Assembly: GCF_019355555.1 (NCBI RefSeq)
Contig: NZ_CP072141.1
Span: 2,040,001 to 2,104,000, forward strand
Origin: Rhizobium sp. L51/94
GTDB taxonomy: Bacteria > Pseudomonadota > Alphaproteobacteria > Rhizobiales > Rhizobiaceae
Reading direction: 5' to 3'
Length of the DNA: 64,000 nucleotides
Shown here in pieces: positions 17,615-28,090 of this stretch. The notes under the pieces were generated by a model. It saw only the letters and a program-made list of their open reading frames with translations. It was not told the DNA's origin and searched no databases. The position numbers were made by a program, and so were the translations under genes. Position 1 is the stretch's first letter. Each line of letters starts with the position of its first letter.

Positions 17615-19678
17615 CTAGAGATGCTTGCCCGACATACGCTGGCGATGCAGCTCTTCCGAATTCGGCAAGGCGTCTTTTGGCAGCCCGAACACCTGGCCAG
17701 GCAGGATGCGGTCGGGGTTGTGGATCTTGTCCTCGTTGGCAAGATAGATCGTGGTGTACCGCACACCCAGTCCATAGGTTCGCCTGGAGATCTGCCAGAG
17801 CGTATCGCCCTGGCGGATGATGACGGCATTCTTGTTGACGGCAAGCGGTGCCTGTTCGTAGGTTTTGACGCCGGAAGTATCTGTTCCGGCGGCCGGAGCA
17901 GGTGCTGCAGCGACCGATCCTGCTGCAGGTTTCAGCAGCGGCGAGATCAGCTGGTCGAGACGGGCGATTACCGCACCGACTGCCACGGGATCGCGCGGCA
18001 GCGGCTCCAGCAGGGCAAGTGCCTTGCCAGCGCCGTCGGATGCAATGGACGATGCCTGTTTCAGGGCCGCACTGGCATCGATGGCGGGGCGGAAATCGCG
18101 TAGCCCCTTCAGGGCGAACTCCGTGCCGGAGCGGGCTGCGGCGAGCTGTTCGTTGCCCGGCATCTGGCCACCCTGGAAAAGGCCCTTGAGCAGCGCAAAG
18201 GCGCGCCCGAGATCGCTGCGCAGCTTGCCGAGCTGCCCCTCGTCGAGCGCTCCGGCAGGGGCCGGGTTAACGGCGGCGGCGGCCGGCGACTGGGCGGCAA
18301 CTGTCAGCTGGCTTCCTTCCGGACGGTTGAAATTGACTGCCGTGCGCACGATGACCTTGCCGTTGGCATCCAGGCCATCGACGCGGATCTTGTGATCGCC
18401 GACCGCCAATGGCATGGCGCCGTCGATGACGAAATGGCCGTCGCCGCCGGCCGTGCTCTCGCCGATCTGCTTTTCGTCGGCGTAGGCGCGAACCTTGAGG
18501 TTGGCGCGCGTGGCTCCGGCGACGAACAGATGGTCGTTCTCGACCTCGACAGCGCTGATGACCAGTCCTGCATGATCGGTGGTCGCCGATGGTGTGCCGG
18601 CATCGGCTGCCGTTGCGGCAGGATCGGCCTGCGCCGTTGCAGGTGAGGTGAGGGCATCAGGCGCTGCCGAAGGAGCCGGCGTCGCCGCCGACTTGGTGGC
18701 CGGTGCCGTGACACGCGGCTGCTTGGCTTCCGGAGCGGTCATGATGCGGCTTGCCTCGCCGGGCTTGGTGACCATCGCCAGCAGTTGCGAAGACCCATCC
18801 TTGGGAATGGATACGGTTGCAGTCTCCTCGGAGACGACGGATGTACCGTCCTTGCCAGTCGATTTCAGGGTGATCTCGTGGTCGCCGGCGGGAAGTGGAC
18901 TGTCGAGCACGGCAGCGAAATCGCCTCCCGGCCCGACTTCGGTCGAGTTGATCACCTTGTCGCCGTCGATTATGTCGAGCTTGGTGCCTGGCGCGGCACG
19001 GCCGGCGATGACGGTCGAGCCATCGGGTTCGACGCGCAAAACGTCGAAGGCCGGCTTGATGGGCGCTGCTGGCGCCTGCGCCAGCGGTGTGGGATCGCCG
19101 AGCAGCACCGCGCGTGCGCGGTCGATTGCGGCAACGGCGTCGGCGATGTTTTCCGGAAGCGCCTTTATGACGGCCAAGGCCTTGTTTGCCCCCTGATGCG
19201 ACTTGTCGATCAGAGTTGCGGTCGCCGGATCTGCATTGTCGGGTTTCGCGACATCGACGATTGCTTGCAGGCTATTGATTATCTTGGTCTTTGCGGCATC
19301 GAACACATCCTCTGTCGGGCCCTTGCCATCGGCAAACAGCGCCTTCAGCTCGGCAAGCGAGGTGGTGGCCTTGTCCTTGAGGGCGCCGATCATGACGGCG
19401 ATGTCAACGGGTGCCGGCGAAGGTGCCGTTGCCGGTGCGGCCGACTTGGCGGCTCCATCTGCAGCGGGCGGCGTCGCATCTGCCGTCTTCGCCGGAGTAT
19501 CCGCCGGTTTCGCGGTGTTGTCGGCAATGATGTTGCCCACCTGCGAGCTTGCCTGGTTGATGGCATCACCGATCGGCTTCTTGTCGCTGCCGATGCGCGG
19601 CAGCACGAAGAAGACCATCAGGATGGTCGCAATTACCAGCACCAACAAGGCCAGCAATCCGGCGCGGTTCTTCATCAT
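17615..19678 (-). CDS. Membrane-anchored LysM protein with Ig-like domains
   Basis: The 687-residue protein has an N-terminal membrane anchor (about 8-29) and an Ala/Pro-rich linker. A helical module follows at about 98-194, an Ig-like beta domain at about 214-292, a second Pro/Ala linker, a second Ig-like domain at about 372-452, a second copy of the helical module at about 484-583, and a C-terminal LysM domain (about 619-667, QGDTLWQISRRTYG). LysM binds peptidoglycan glycans, so it probably tethers the cell wall to the inner membrane or senses it. The ATG at 19678 follows GGAG; the adjacent TTG is less likely. Rhizobial proteins of this layout are annotated only by the LysM domain. Confidence 0.85.
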   Translation of the reverse strand: MMKNRAGLLALLVLVIATILMVFFVLPRIGSDKKPIGDAINQASSQVGNIIADNTAKPADTPAKTADATPPAADGAAKSAAPATAPSPAPVDIAVMIGALKDKATTSLAELKALFADGKGPTEDVFDAAKTKIINSLQAIVDVAKPDNADPATATLIDKSHQGANKALAVIKALPENIADAVAAIDRARAVLLGDPTPLAQAPAAPIKPAFDVLRVEPDGSTVIAGRAAPGTKLDIIDGDKVINSTEVGPGGDFAAVLDSPLPAGDHEITLKSTGKDGTSVVSEETATVSIPKDGSSQLLAMVTKPGEASRIMTAPEAKQPRVTAPATKSAATPAPSAAPDALTSPATAQADPAATAADAGTPSATTDHAGLVISAVEVENDHLFVAGATRANLKVRAYADEKQIGESTAGGDGHFVIDGAMPLAVGDHKIRVDGLDANGKVIVRTAVNFNRPEGSQLTVAAQSPAAAAVNPAPAGALDEGQLGKLRSDLGRAFALLKGLFQGGQMPGNEQLAAARSGTEFALKGLRDFRPAIDASAALKQASSIASDGAGKALALLEPLPRDPVAVGAVIARLDQLISPLLKPAAGSVAAAPAPAAGTDTSGVKTYEQAPLAVNKNAVIIRQGDTLWQISRRTYGLGVRYTTIYLANEDKIHNPDRILPGQVFGLPKDALPNSEELHRQRMSGKHL

Positions 19679-19831
19679 CAAGGTCTCCAGGCGGCATCGT
19701 CGTCGCAGTTATAAAAATTGCTAACGATTTCCGCTGCTTTTACAAGCTTGCTCAGCTATTTCCGGGGAATGAGGCACAGGTTTTCCGTTAAATTTCTTGA
19801 CTGGGCATCTGCTGCATTGTTGTTTGCAGGC

Positions 19832-20455
19832 ATGAATCAAGAATCTTTGCCAATTCAATCCATCTGCGTCTATTGCGGCTCCCGCCCCGGACGTGACCCT
19901 GCCCACATGGAAGCTGGCCGTGCGCTGGGCAAGGCGATTGCCGAAAGCGGCCTTCGCCTCGTCTATGGTGGCGGTACAAAAGGCATCATGGGTGCCGTTG
20001 CCTCCGGCGTGCTATCCAACGGCGGACAGGTGACCGGTATCATCCCGGAATTCCTCGTCGACATGGAAGCGACGCGCCATTCGCTTGGCCAGCTCGACGA
20101 GTTGATCATCACTCCCGACATGCACACCCGCAAGCACCGGATGTTCGAGCGGGCGGACGCCTTCGTGGCATTACCGGGCGGCATCGGGACACTTGAGGAA
20201 ATCGTCGAGATCATGACCTGGGCGCAGCTCGGCCAGCACGAAAAGCCGATGGTCTTTGCCAATATCAACGGGTTCTGGGATCCGATGATGGAGCTGATCC
20301 GTCACATGACCGGCGAGGGCTTCGTCCACACCGCCCACAGGGTCCAGCCGATGGTCATCGATTCCGTCGCCGATATCGTCCCCGCGGTTCTCGCCCACGC
20401 TGCCGAGACGAAGGCCGGTCGGGCCGGCGACGAGAACGTGATTTCCAAGATGTAG
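19832..20455 (+). CDS. LOG family protein (cytokinin-type phosphoribohydrolase)
   Basis: The 207-residue Rossmann-fold protein of the TIGR00730/LOG family removes ribose 5-phosphate from cytokinin or other nucleoside monophosphates. The signature PGGIGTLEEIVE is present near residue 115, as is the conserved Arg-Lys pair in MHTRKHRMFE. The N-terminus IQSICVYCGSRPG is typical and supports the start at 19832; the open frame upstream to 19718 is hydrophobic and unlikely. In a plant-associated bacterium a role in cytokinin production is possible, but the family also serves general nucleotide turnover. Confidence 0.92.
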   Translation: MNQESLPIQSICVYCGSRPGRDPAHMEAGRALGKAIAESGLRLVYGGGTKGIMGAVASGVLSNGGQVTGIIPEFLVDMEATRHSLGQLDELIITPDMHTRKHRMFERADAFVALPGGIGTLEEIVEIMTWAQLGQHEKPMVFANINGFWDPMMELIRHMTGEGFVHTAHRVQPMVIDSVADIVPAVLAHAAETKAGRAGDENVISKM

Positions 20456-20468
20456 ACCGGTGGCGGGC

Positions 20469-21380
20469 TCAGCGCCCGCGGTTGTTTTTCAGCATCGACC
20501 ACGTGTAGAGCACGAGCCCGGTCCAGATCAGCGGGAACGCAATCATGCGGGCCGTGCCGAGCGGCTCATGGAAAACGAACACGGCCAGCAGGAAAACCAT
20601 GGTCGGCACGATGTACTGCAGGATGCCGATCGTCGATAGGCGTAGCAACTTTGCGCCGTTGGCATAGATCATCAAGGGCAGGGCGGTGACGAGGCCGCAG
20701 CCGGCCAGCAACATCGTATCGTTCATGCCAGTAGCATAGAGATGGCCCTGGCCGATGCTTTCGAGATAGATGATGTAGCCGAGTGCCGGCAGGCTGAGCA
20801 GCAGCACTTCCAGGAAAAATCCCTGGTTCGGCCCGACCGGCAGCGTCTTTCGGAAAAAGGCGTACAGCCCCCATGACAGCGTCAGCAGCAGCGCCACCCA
20901 GGGTGGGCGCCCGGCATCCACCGCGAGGATGACTACGGCGATAGCGGCGAGCAGGATCGCGACCAGCTGCGGCACCGAGATCTTCTCCTTCAGCAGCAGC
21001 GCCCCAAGCGCGATGCTGAACAGCGGATTGATGAAATAGCCGAGTGCCGCATCCAGCGAGTGGCCATTGCCGATCGCCCAGACATAGGTCCCCCAGTTGA
21101 TCGTCACCAGCAATGCCGTCATCGAGGCCAGCGCGATGGTCCGAGGGCTCCTAAGCGCCCCCTTCAGGTCGCCCGTCCGCCCGAGGAACAGCAGCACGGC
21201 GCCCGCCACCGGCACCGACCAGACGATACGATGGGCGATGACCTCGGCTGCCGGGATATGGGCGAGCGCTTTCATGTAGAGCGGCAGTATTCCCCAGAAC
21301 AGATAGGCCGCCAGCGCAAAGGCAAAACCGCGCGGACTGTCTTCGTTCTTCACCAGGGTGGCAGTTGCATCGGCAGCCAT
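20469..21380 (-). CDS. rarD: RarD-type EamA transporter
   Basis: The 303-residue protein has ten predicted membrane segments arranged as two EamA repeats. The N-terminal motif FALAAYLFWGILPLYMKAL and the following PAAEVIAHRIVWSVP are diagnostic of RarD proteins (TIGR00688), named for chloramphenicol sensitivity in Pseudomonas. The natural substrate is not established. It converges with the LOG gene with a 13-base gap. The start at 21380 is preceded by about 90 bases of spacer from the cimA 3' end. Confidence 0.92.
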   Translation of the reverse strand: MAADATATLVKNEDSPRGFAFALAAYLFWGILPLYMKALAHIPAAEVIAHRIVWSVPVAGAVLLFLGRTGDLKGALRSPRTIALASMTALLVTINWGTYVWAIGNGHSLDAALGYFINPLFSIALGALLLKEKISVPQLVAILLAAIAVVILAVDAGRPPWVALLLTLSWGLYAFFRKTLPVGPNQGFFLEVLLLSLPALGYIIYLESIGQGHLYATGMNDTMLLAGCGLVTALPLMIYANGAKLLRLSTIGILQYIVPTMVFLLAVFVFHEPLGTARMIAFPLIWTGLVLYTWSMLKNNRGR

Positions 21381-21471
21381 CGGATGTTTCCATATTTTGT
21401 TGTTATGGTCCGATTAACCGATGCGCCCGCACTTCACCAATTCATTTCCTTGACGGACCTATTCGTGGCGC

Positions 21472-23085
21472 TCACTCTGCGGCGATCTTGCCGGCCATAT
21501 GGCGGTTCTTCATCAGCTTGTAGACGACCGAATCCGTCAGTGCTTCGAACGAGGCGTCGATGATGTTTTCGGATACGCCGACCGTCCACCAGCGCACCCC
21601 GTCGCTATCGTTCGATTCGATTAGCACCCGGGTGATCGCCTCGGTGCCGCCATTGAGAATACGCACCTTGAAGTCGGCGAGCACGAGGTCCTCGATCTCG
21701 GCCTGGTATTTGCCGAAATCGCGGCGCAGCGCCAGGTCGAGCGCGTTCACCGGCCCGTCTCCCTCCGCCACCGACATGATCGTCTTGCCGTCGATGATCA
21801 ACCGCACCACGGCCTCGGAGACGGTCTTCACCCGCCCGTGCGAATCGAAGCGCCGCTCGACCATCACCCGAAAGCCGTCGATCGAGAAGAATTCGGGGAT
21901 GGTGCCAAGTGTGCGGCGGGCCAGGAGCTCGAAGCTGGCGTCGGCACCCTCATAGGCATAGCCGAAGGATTCCCGTTCCTTGACGATCGAGATCAGTCGA
22001 TCGAGTTTCGGGTCGTCCTTGGAGACGGCGATACCGCGCCGCTTCAGCGCATTGATGAAATTTGCTTTTCCGCCCTGATCCGAGACCATCACCTTGCGAA
22101 AATTGCCGACGCTTTCCGGCGGCACGTGCTCGTAGGTGCGCGGATCTTTCAACAGCGCCGAGGCATGGATACCCGCTTTGGTCGCAAAGGCCGAACCGCC
22201 GACATAGGGTGCCTGGTGGTTCGGCGACCGGTTCAGCAGTTCGTCGAAGGCATGCGACAGACCGGTCAGCCCAATCAGCCGTTCGCCGTCGATGGCGGTT
22301 TCGAAGCGGGTGTTGTAGGCGCTCTTCAGCGCCAGGGTCGGGATCAGCGTCACCAGATCGGCATTGCCGCAGCGCTCGCCGAGCCCGTTCAGCGTGCCCT
22401 GGATCTGCCGCACACCGGCCTCCACGGCTGCCAGCGAATTGGCCACCGCCTGGCCGGTGTCGTTATGGGCATGGATGCCGAGCGCCGTGCCGGGCACGCC
22501 CTCGGCAATAACAGCCTCGACGATGGCGCGGATTTCCGATGGCTGCGTGCCGCCATTGGTGTCGCAGAGAACCACCCAGCTGGCCCCTGCCGCGTAGGCA
22601 GCCCTGGCGCAGGCCAGCGCATAACCGGGATTGGCCTTATAGCCGTCGAAGAAGTGTTCGCAATCGACCAGCGCTTCCTTGCCGGCGCCGACAGCCGCCT
22701 TGACGCTCTCGGTGATACAGTCGAGATTTTCCGCGTTCGAGATCCCGAGTGCGACCTCGACATGGTAGTCCCAGCTCTTGGCGACGAAACAGATGGCATC
22801 GCCGCTCGCCTGCAGCAGGCCCGCAAGCCCCGGGTCGTTGGACGCCGAGACGCCGGCCCGCTTGGTCATGCCGAAGGCGACGAAGGACGCATTTTTTGTG
22901 CGCTTCTGGCCGAAAAAGGCCGTGTCGGTCGGATTGGCGCCGGGATAGCCGCCCTCGATATAGTCGAGCCCGAAATCGTCTAGCAGGCTCGCAATAGCGA
23001 TCTTGTCCTCGACCGAGAAATCGACGCCGGGGGTCTGCTGGCCGTCGCGCAGCGTCGTGTCGAAAAGATAGATGCGCTCTTTCAT
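21472..23085 (-). CDS. cimA: Citramalate synthase
   Basis: The enzyme condenses pyruvate and acetyl-CoA to (R)-citramalate, giving a threonine-independent route to isoleucine. The 537-residue protein has the HMGL-like TIM barrel with FDTTLRDGQQTPGVDFS near the N-terminus, the metal-binding GIHAHNDTGQAVANS stretch and NGLGERCGNADL. A C-terminal LeuA-type regulatory domain follows, for feedback by an amino acid. The start at 23085 overlaps the preceding GFA stop as ATGA; 23097 is an in-frame alternative. Assignment to CimA rather than 2-isopropylmalate synthase rests on the overall sequence. Confidence 0.88.
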   Translation of the reverse strand: MKERIYLFDTTLRDGQQTPGVDFSVEDKIAIASLLDDFGLDYIEGGYPGANPTDTAFFGQKRTKNASFVAFGMTKRAGVSASNDPGLAGLLQASGDAICFVAKSWDYHVEVALGISNAENLDCITESVKAAVGAGKEALVDCEHFFDGYKANPGYALACARAAYAAGASWVVLCDTNGGTQPSEIRAIVEAVIAEGVPGTALGIHAHNDTGQAVANSLAAVEAGVRQIQGTLNGLGERCGNADLVTLIPTLALKSAYNTRFETAIDGERLIGLTGLSHAFDELLNRSPNHQAPYVGGSAFATKAGIHASALLKDPRTYEHVPPESVGNFRKVMVSDQGGKANFINALKRRGIAVSKDDPKLDRLISIVKERESFGYAYEGADASFELLARRTLGTIPEFFSIDGFRVMVERRFDSHGRVKTVSEAVVRLIIDGKTIMSVAEGDGPVNALDLALRRDFGKYQAEIEDLVLADFKVRILNGGTEAITRVLIESNDSDGVRWWTVGVSENIIDASFEALTDSVVYKLMKNRHMAGKIAAE

Positions 23086-23549
23086 GGGAATGGCCATTCG
23101 GTCGTATCGTGATCGGGATGTTGATGGGGGCGTCGATTGAGAATTTCCTCGGGCGAGGCGGTGCTGGAGATCGACGGCAGATGCGGCTGCGTATCGAACC
23201 AGGGCACCTTGCTGCTCGTCCAGTGCTGCCCGTTCGGCTCAACTTTGGCCGGATTATCCAGGCTGCCGATCGATATGTCGATCTGATCGCTGCCAACAGC
23301 CTTGAACGTCAGGGGAGTGCCGCATCGCGAGCAGAACCCGCGCTCCGCAGCCTCTGAACTTCTATAAGAAGCGGGCAGGCCTCTCGACCACTCGAGATCG
23401 TCGGTGGCGACGGTGAAAAACGGCCACGAGATCGATCCGACGGCCTTTTGGCACATCCGGCAGTGACAGATCGCCTGGTGGCTGATCGCCCCCAGTACCC
23501 TGAAGCGGATCGCGCCGCATTGGCAGCCGCCAGTTAGAATGTCTCGCAT
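23082..23549 (-). CDS. GFA-family zinc protein, copy 1
   Basis: The 155-residue protein of the GFA/CENP-V fold has the zinc-binding cysteine sets GGCQCGAIRFRV, CHCRMCQK and CSRCGTPL. The founding member, Gfa, was reported to speed the reaction of glutathione with formaldehyde; most family members are uncharacterised. It ends with the tail HPDHDTTEWPFP, which is shared with the other two copies nearby. It lies between pip (22-base gap) and cimA (4-base overlap), so it is part of one operon. Its catalytic role is not shown. Confidence 0.9.
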   Translation of the reverse strand: MRDILTGGCQCGAIRFRVLGAISHQAICHCRMCQKAVGSISWPFFTVATDDLEWSRGLPASYRSSEAAERGFCSRCGTPLTFKAVGSDQIDISIGSLDNPAKVEPNGQHWTSSKVPWFDTQPHLPSISSTASPEEILNRRPHQHPDHDTTEWPFP

Positions 23550-23570
23550 GCCTTCCTCCCTCGCGCCCGG

Positions 23571-25001
<1,431 letters not shown>

Positions 25002-25009
<8 letters not shown>

Positions 25010-25487
25010 GCTTCGCCTCCGCTGGCCATGTGGCCGTATCGTGATCGGGATGCTGGTAGGAAACGATGTCCCCCAGGAACGGCAGGGCAGCGATGTCCTC
25101 CTCCGTCGGGTGCCCCGGTAGCTCCTGAAGATGGTCCACGAAGGCAATCTTGGCCTCGGTGCCATATTGCAGCTTGGGTGGCAGAACGGCAGGATTATCG
25201 AATGCGCCGGCGGCAAGAGCGATGCCATCGGGCGCTTCATAGGTCAACGGCGTGCCGCATTCGTCACAAAATCCGCGAGCAACGATATTGGACGACTGAA
25301 AGCGCTTCGGCGTCCCACGTGTCCACTCCAGTACGGCGCTCCGAGTGGAGACCAGCGGTGCGTAATAGCCACCGAAGGCCTTCTGGCACATTCGACAATG
25401 ACAGATCGAAACGTCCTCGAGCGATCCCTCGACTCGGAAGCGCACCGCACCGCATTGGCAGCCGCCGGAAAGCGTGACGTTGGTCAT
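25002..25487 (-). CDS. GFA-family zinc protein, copy 3
   Basis: The 161-residue GFA/CENP-V protein is first in the overlapping run. It carries the cysteine motifs GGCQCGAVRFRV, CHCRMCQKAFGG and CDECGTPLTY. The start at 25487 gives MTNVTLSGGCQCG; a GGGAGG lies about six bases before it. The C-terminus YQHPDHDTATWPAEAKHD carries the same short tail as copies 1 and 2. The three copies look alike over their whole length, consistent with local duplication and then divergence. The promoter presumably lies at 25488-25560. Confidence 0.9.
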
Positions 25488-25561
25488 GGCGTGCCTCCCG
25501 TTGAGAGAGCGGTGGGGCACAAGGCGTCTGAGGTGCGCATTTTTGGAGGGATGGGCGTATG

Positions 25562-25780
25562 CGGCACGTTGCCCCCCTCTGTCACTGCGTGACATCTCCC
25601 CCACAAGGGGGGCGATTGGCTGGCGGCACGGTCTTGCGCTCCAGCTATCCTGGGAGTTTTCAGCAGCTTCTCTTTCAGATCAAGAGAGCGGAATGAAAAG
25701 ACAACGTCGTCGCCGCACCCAACCAATCTCCCCCCTTGTGGGGGAGATGTCACCGAAGGTGACAGAGGGGGGTATGCCGC
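25562..25780. repeat. Large inverted repeat of palindromic type
   Basis: Two arms of about 45-50 bases, at roughly 25572-25617 and 25722-25772, are near-perfect inverted copies. Each contains two small palindromes: a G/C run pair around CCCACAAGG and a GTCAC...GTGAC hairpin. The arms flank about 100 bases. The sequence type (CCCCCTCTGTCAC with CATCTCCCCCAC) resembles intergenic mosaic repeats of rhizobia. The element fills most of the 307-base gap between cysS and the GFA operon, lies just past the cysS stop, and may end its transcript. The remaining bases of the gap hold no gene that I can see. Confidence 0.8.
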
Positions 25781-25794
25781 GGCAGCTGCAGGTA

Positions 25795-27237
25795 TCACCG
25801 CTTGATCTCCCAAGTGGTCACCCGCTCGCCTGTCGCGGCGTCCTTGCCGTCCTTCAGCTGCACACCCTTGGCAGAGAGCTCGTCGCGAACCTTGTCGGCA
25901 TCGGCGAAATTCTTTGCCTTCAGCAGTTCGAGGCGCATCTGCACCAGCGCATTGATCGCCGCCGTCAGATTTGTTGAACTATGCTGGGAAGAAACCTTTG
26001 GGTTGTCAAAGATTAGACTGCTGCTGCGAGTTCGGAATTGGGCAAAAAAGGCGGTGATGTCGATGCCCAGCCATTCTAAGGAGGCTCGAAGGGCAGCCGG
26101 ACTACTTTTTCTTAACGAGTGGAGTTCCGCAATCGCGCCAGAACTATCAAGGTCTCTCGCCCATGCGGCGATAAACCTCTGACTTGGCCTGCCAGCTGTC
26201 GAGTTGCCAACGGTCTTTCCCCACGTAAAGAGCATGTGCTCCGCTTCCTCCAGCCGCTTCACCGAAAAGTCGATCGGCTCGCGGTAATGCGTCATCAGCA
26301 TCGCCAGCCGCAGAACTTCGCCCTGCCATGTCCGTCCGCCGAGCTTGTCTGTTTCCAGTAGCTCGGCGATGGTGACGAAGTTGCCGTCGGATTTCGACAT
26401 CTTGCGGCCTTCGACCTGCAGGAAGCCGTTGTGCATCCAGACATTGGCCATCACGGACGTACCGTGGGCGCAGCGCGACTGAGCGATCTCGTTCTCATGG
26501 TGCGGAAAGATCAGGTCGAGGCCGCCGCCGTGGATGTCGAAGACGTCGCCGAGGTACCGGCGGCTCATCGCCGAGCATTCGATATGCCAGCCCGGCCGGC
26601 CACGGCCCCAGGGGCTGTCCCAGCCGGGTTCGTCGGCATCGGACAGTTTCCACAGCACGAAGTCGCCGGGGTTCTTCTTGTGAACATCGACTGCGACCCG
26701 GGCGCCGGCCTGCTGCTCGTCGAGATTTCGCTTCGACAGCTGGCCGTAATCCGCCATCGACTTCGTGTCGAACAGCACCTCGCCCGCCGCCGCATAGGCA
26801 TGGCCTTTCTCCACCAGCGCCTCGATGATCGAAATCATCTGACCGATGTTGTCAGTGGCGCGCGGCTGCACGGTCGGCTCGAGGCAGCCGAGCGCCATCA
26901 CATCCTTCTGGTACTGGTTGTCGGTCTTTTCCGTGACCAGCCGGATGGCAGCATTGAGCTCCATGCCTGGATAGTCGCGAAGGGCGCGGGCGTTGATCTT
27001 GTCGTCGACATCAGTGATGTTGCGCACATAGGTGACGTTCTCCGGCCCATAGACCTGCCGGAGCAGCCGGAACAGCACGTCGAAGACGATAGCCGGGCGG
27101 GCGTTGCCGATATGGGCGAAATCGTAGACCGTCGGGCCGCAGACATAGAGACGCACATTGCTGGCATCGATCGGCACAAACACGCTCTTTTCGCGCGTCA
27201 GGGTATTGTAAAATTTCAGCTCAGGCGTCCCGCCCAT
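25795..27237 (-). CDS. cysS: Cysteine-tRNA ligase
   Basis: The class I aminoacyl-tRNA synthetase charges tRNA-Cys. In 480 residues it shows the zinc and substrate Cys in [13 protein letters not shown], the HIGH variant HIGN, the second zinc set in GWHIECSAM and [11 protein letters not shown], and KMSKS in [11 protein letters not shown]. The C-terminal anticodon-binding region ends normally with [23 protein letters not shown] 27237 has GGGAG at good spacing; GTG 27243 is the alternative. The stretch at about 25970-26230 has visibly lower GC and unusual residues ([17 protein letters not shown]), yet the frame is intact. Confidence 0.95.
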   Translation of the reverse strand: MGGTPELKFYNTLTREKSVFVPIDASNVRLYVCGPTVYDFAHIGNARPAIVFDVLFRLLRQVYGPENVTYVRNITDVDDKINARALRDYPGMELNAAIRLVTEKTDNQYQKDVMALGCLEPTVQPRATDNIGQMISIIEALVEKGHAYAAAGEVLFDTKSMADYGQLSKRNLDEQQAGARVAVDVHKKNPGDFVLWKLSDADEPGWDSPWGRGRPGWHIECSAMSRRYLGDVFDIHGGGLDLIFPHHENEIAQSRCAHGTSVMANVWMHNGFLQVEGRKMSKSDGNFVTIAELLETDKLGGRTWQGEVLRLAMLMTHYREPIDFSVKRLEEAEHMLFTWGKTVGNSTAGRPSQRFIAAWARDLDSSGAIAELHSLRKSSPAALRASLEWLGIDITAFFAQFRTRSSSLIFDNPKVSSQHSSTNLTAAINALVQMRLELLKAKNFADADKVRDELSAKGVQLKDGKDAATGERVTTWEIKR

Positions 27238-27468
27238 GTCCACTCTCCCAGATGCACGATCGAAAAAAATCGTCGCGGCCGGCGGACCGGGCGTTTCTCA
27301 TCTTTGCGCAATGGGGAGACGAAAACGGCCAGGCCAGCGGTGCGCTAGCGAATAATTTTCCGGCAGATGCTGCAAATAGCTGTTTTCATGGCTGGCTTTA
27401 TGGCGCGACACGGGATTTTGGTCAAGAGCAGCGGAGGCATCGCGGATGTAGTCTTGCGATTTATTGCC

Positions 27469-28089
27469 TCATGCCTGACGCTTCCACTCATGCATGGCCT
27501 CGATTACTTCGACAGTCGGATACTCCCTGATATCCTCCTCGGACGACCCGGCTGCGAGTTCGCGTTTCCAATACCATTCCTGAAAAGCCAGATATTCGCC
27601 GAGTATCTTGGAGGGGCTTACCCTTGCCGTTGAGGGTTGAGCGACGAGCCACGTTCGAGCATGCCTGACGGCTTTTGCGAAGTCGCCCTGGTGTGCTTGG
27701 ATGTCCCAGCCTGCGATGTCGGACAGCGACTTTTGATAGTCGAAGCGCTCCTGTTCGAGGATCAAAATGACCTTTTCCGACAACAGGGAATTTCCGAACC
27801 GCTTGCAGGCATGATCCATTCCGAGTTCGAACGGCATATTCATGCGAGAGTATTGCCCGATAGAGGTAGCCTGGCAACGGCTCAGATCATGGATTCCGTA
27901 CTTGGAACCCTTGATAAGTTCAACGATCTTTTCGAGGCGGCTTGCCGCGTTGTCACGGTTTTCTGGGGCCAATCGAGGAAAGAATCCGAGAAAAACCACG
28001 CAGAATGCAATGGCTTGGAGGATCGGCGCAAAGGCTTCGTCAAACGGACAATTGATAAAAACCGAGCGTTCGAACGGAGGTTGCGCCAT
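27469..28089 (-). CDS. TIR-like / nucleoside deoxyribosyltransferase-like protein
   Basis: The 206-residue protein begins MAQPPFERSVFINCPFDEAF, a first beta strand and loop like those opening TIR and nucleoside 2-deoxyribosyltransferase folds. A helix follows, then RLEKIVELIKGSKYGIHDLS, and then MNMPFELGM, where E88 sits at the position of the catalytic glutamate of these folds. After that come strand KVILILE and the motif DYQKSLSDIAGWDIQAHQGD, which I associate with a widespread uncharacterised prokaryotic family. NAD or nucleotide glycosidase activity is an inference. The gene starts one base after the DUF2188 stop. There is no membrane segment. GC is lower than in flanking genes. Confidence 0.75.
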   Translation of the reverse strand: MAQPPFERSVFINCPFDEAFAPILQAIAFCVVFLGFFPRLAPENRDNAASRLEKIVELIKGSKYGIHDLSRCQATSIGQYSRMNMPFELGMDHACKRFGNSLLSEKVILILEQERFDYQKSLSDIAGWDIQAHQGDFAKAVRHARTWLVAQPSTARVSPSKILGEYLAFQEWYWKRELAAGSSEEDIREYPTVEVIEAMHEWKRQA

Positions 28090-28090
28090 T

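Noticed and set aside
25562-25780. Possible CRISPR array or insertion sequence remnant in the cysS-GFA gap
   Set aside because: There are only two copies in inverted orientation, with no regular spacers, no transposase and no target duplication that I can see.
25795-27237. cysS as a pseudogene because of its odd middle stretch
   Set aside because: The frame is uninterrupted, all catalytic and zinc motifs are present, and the C-terminal end is normal.
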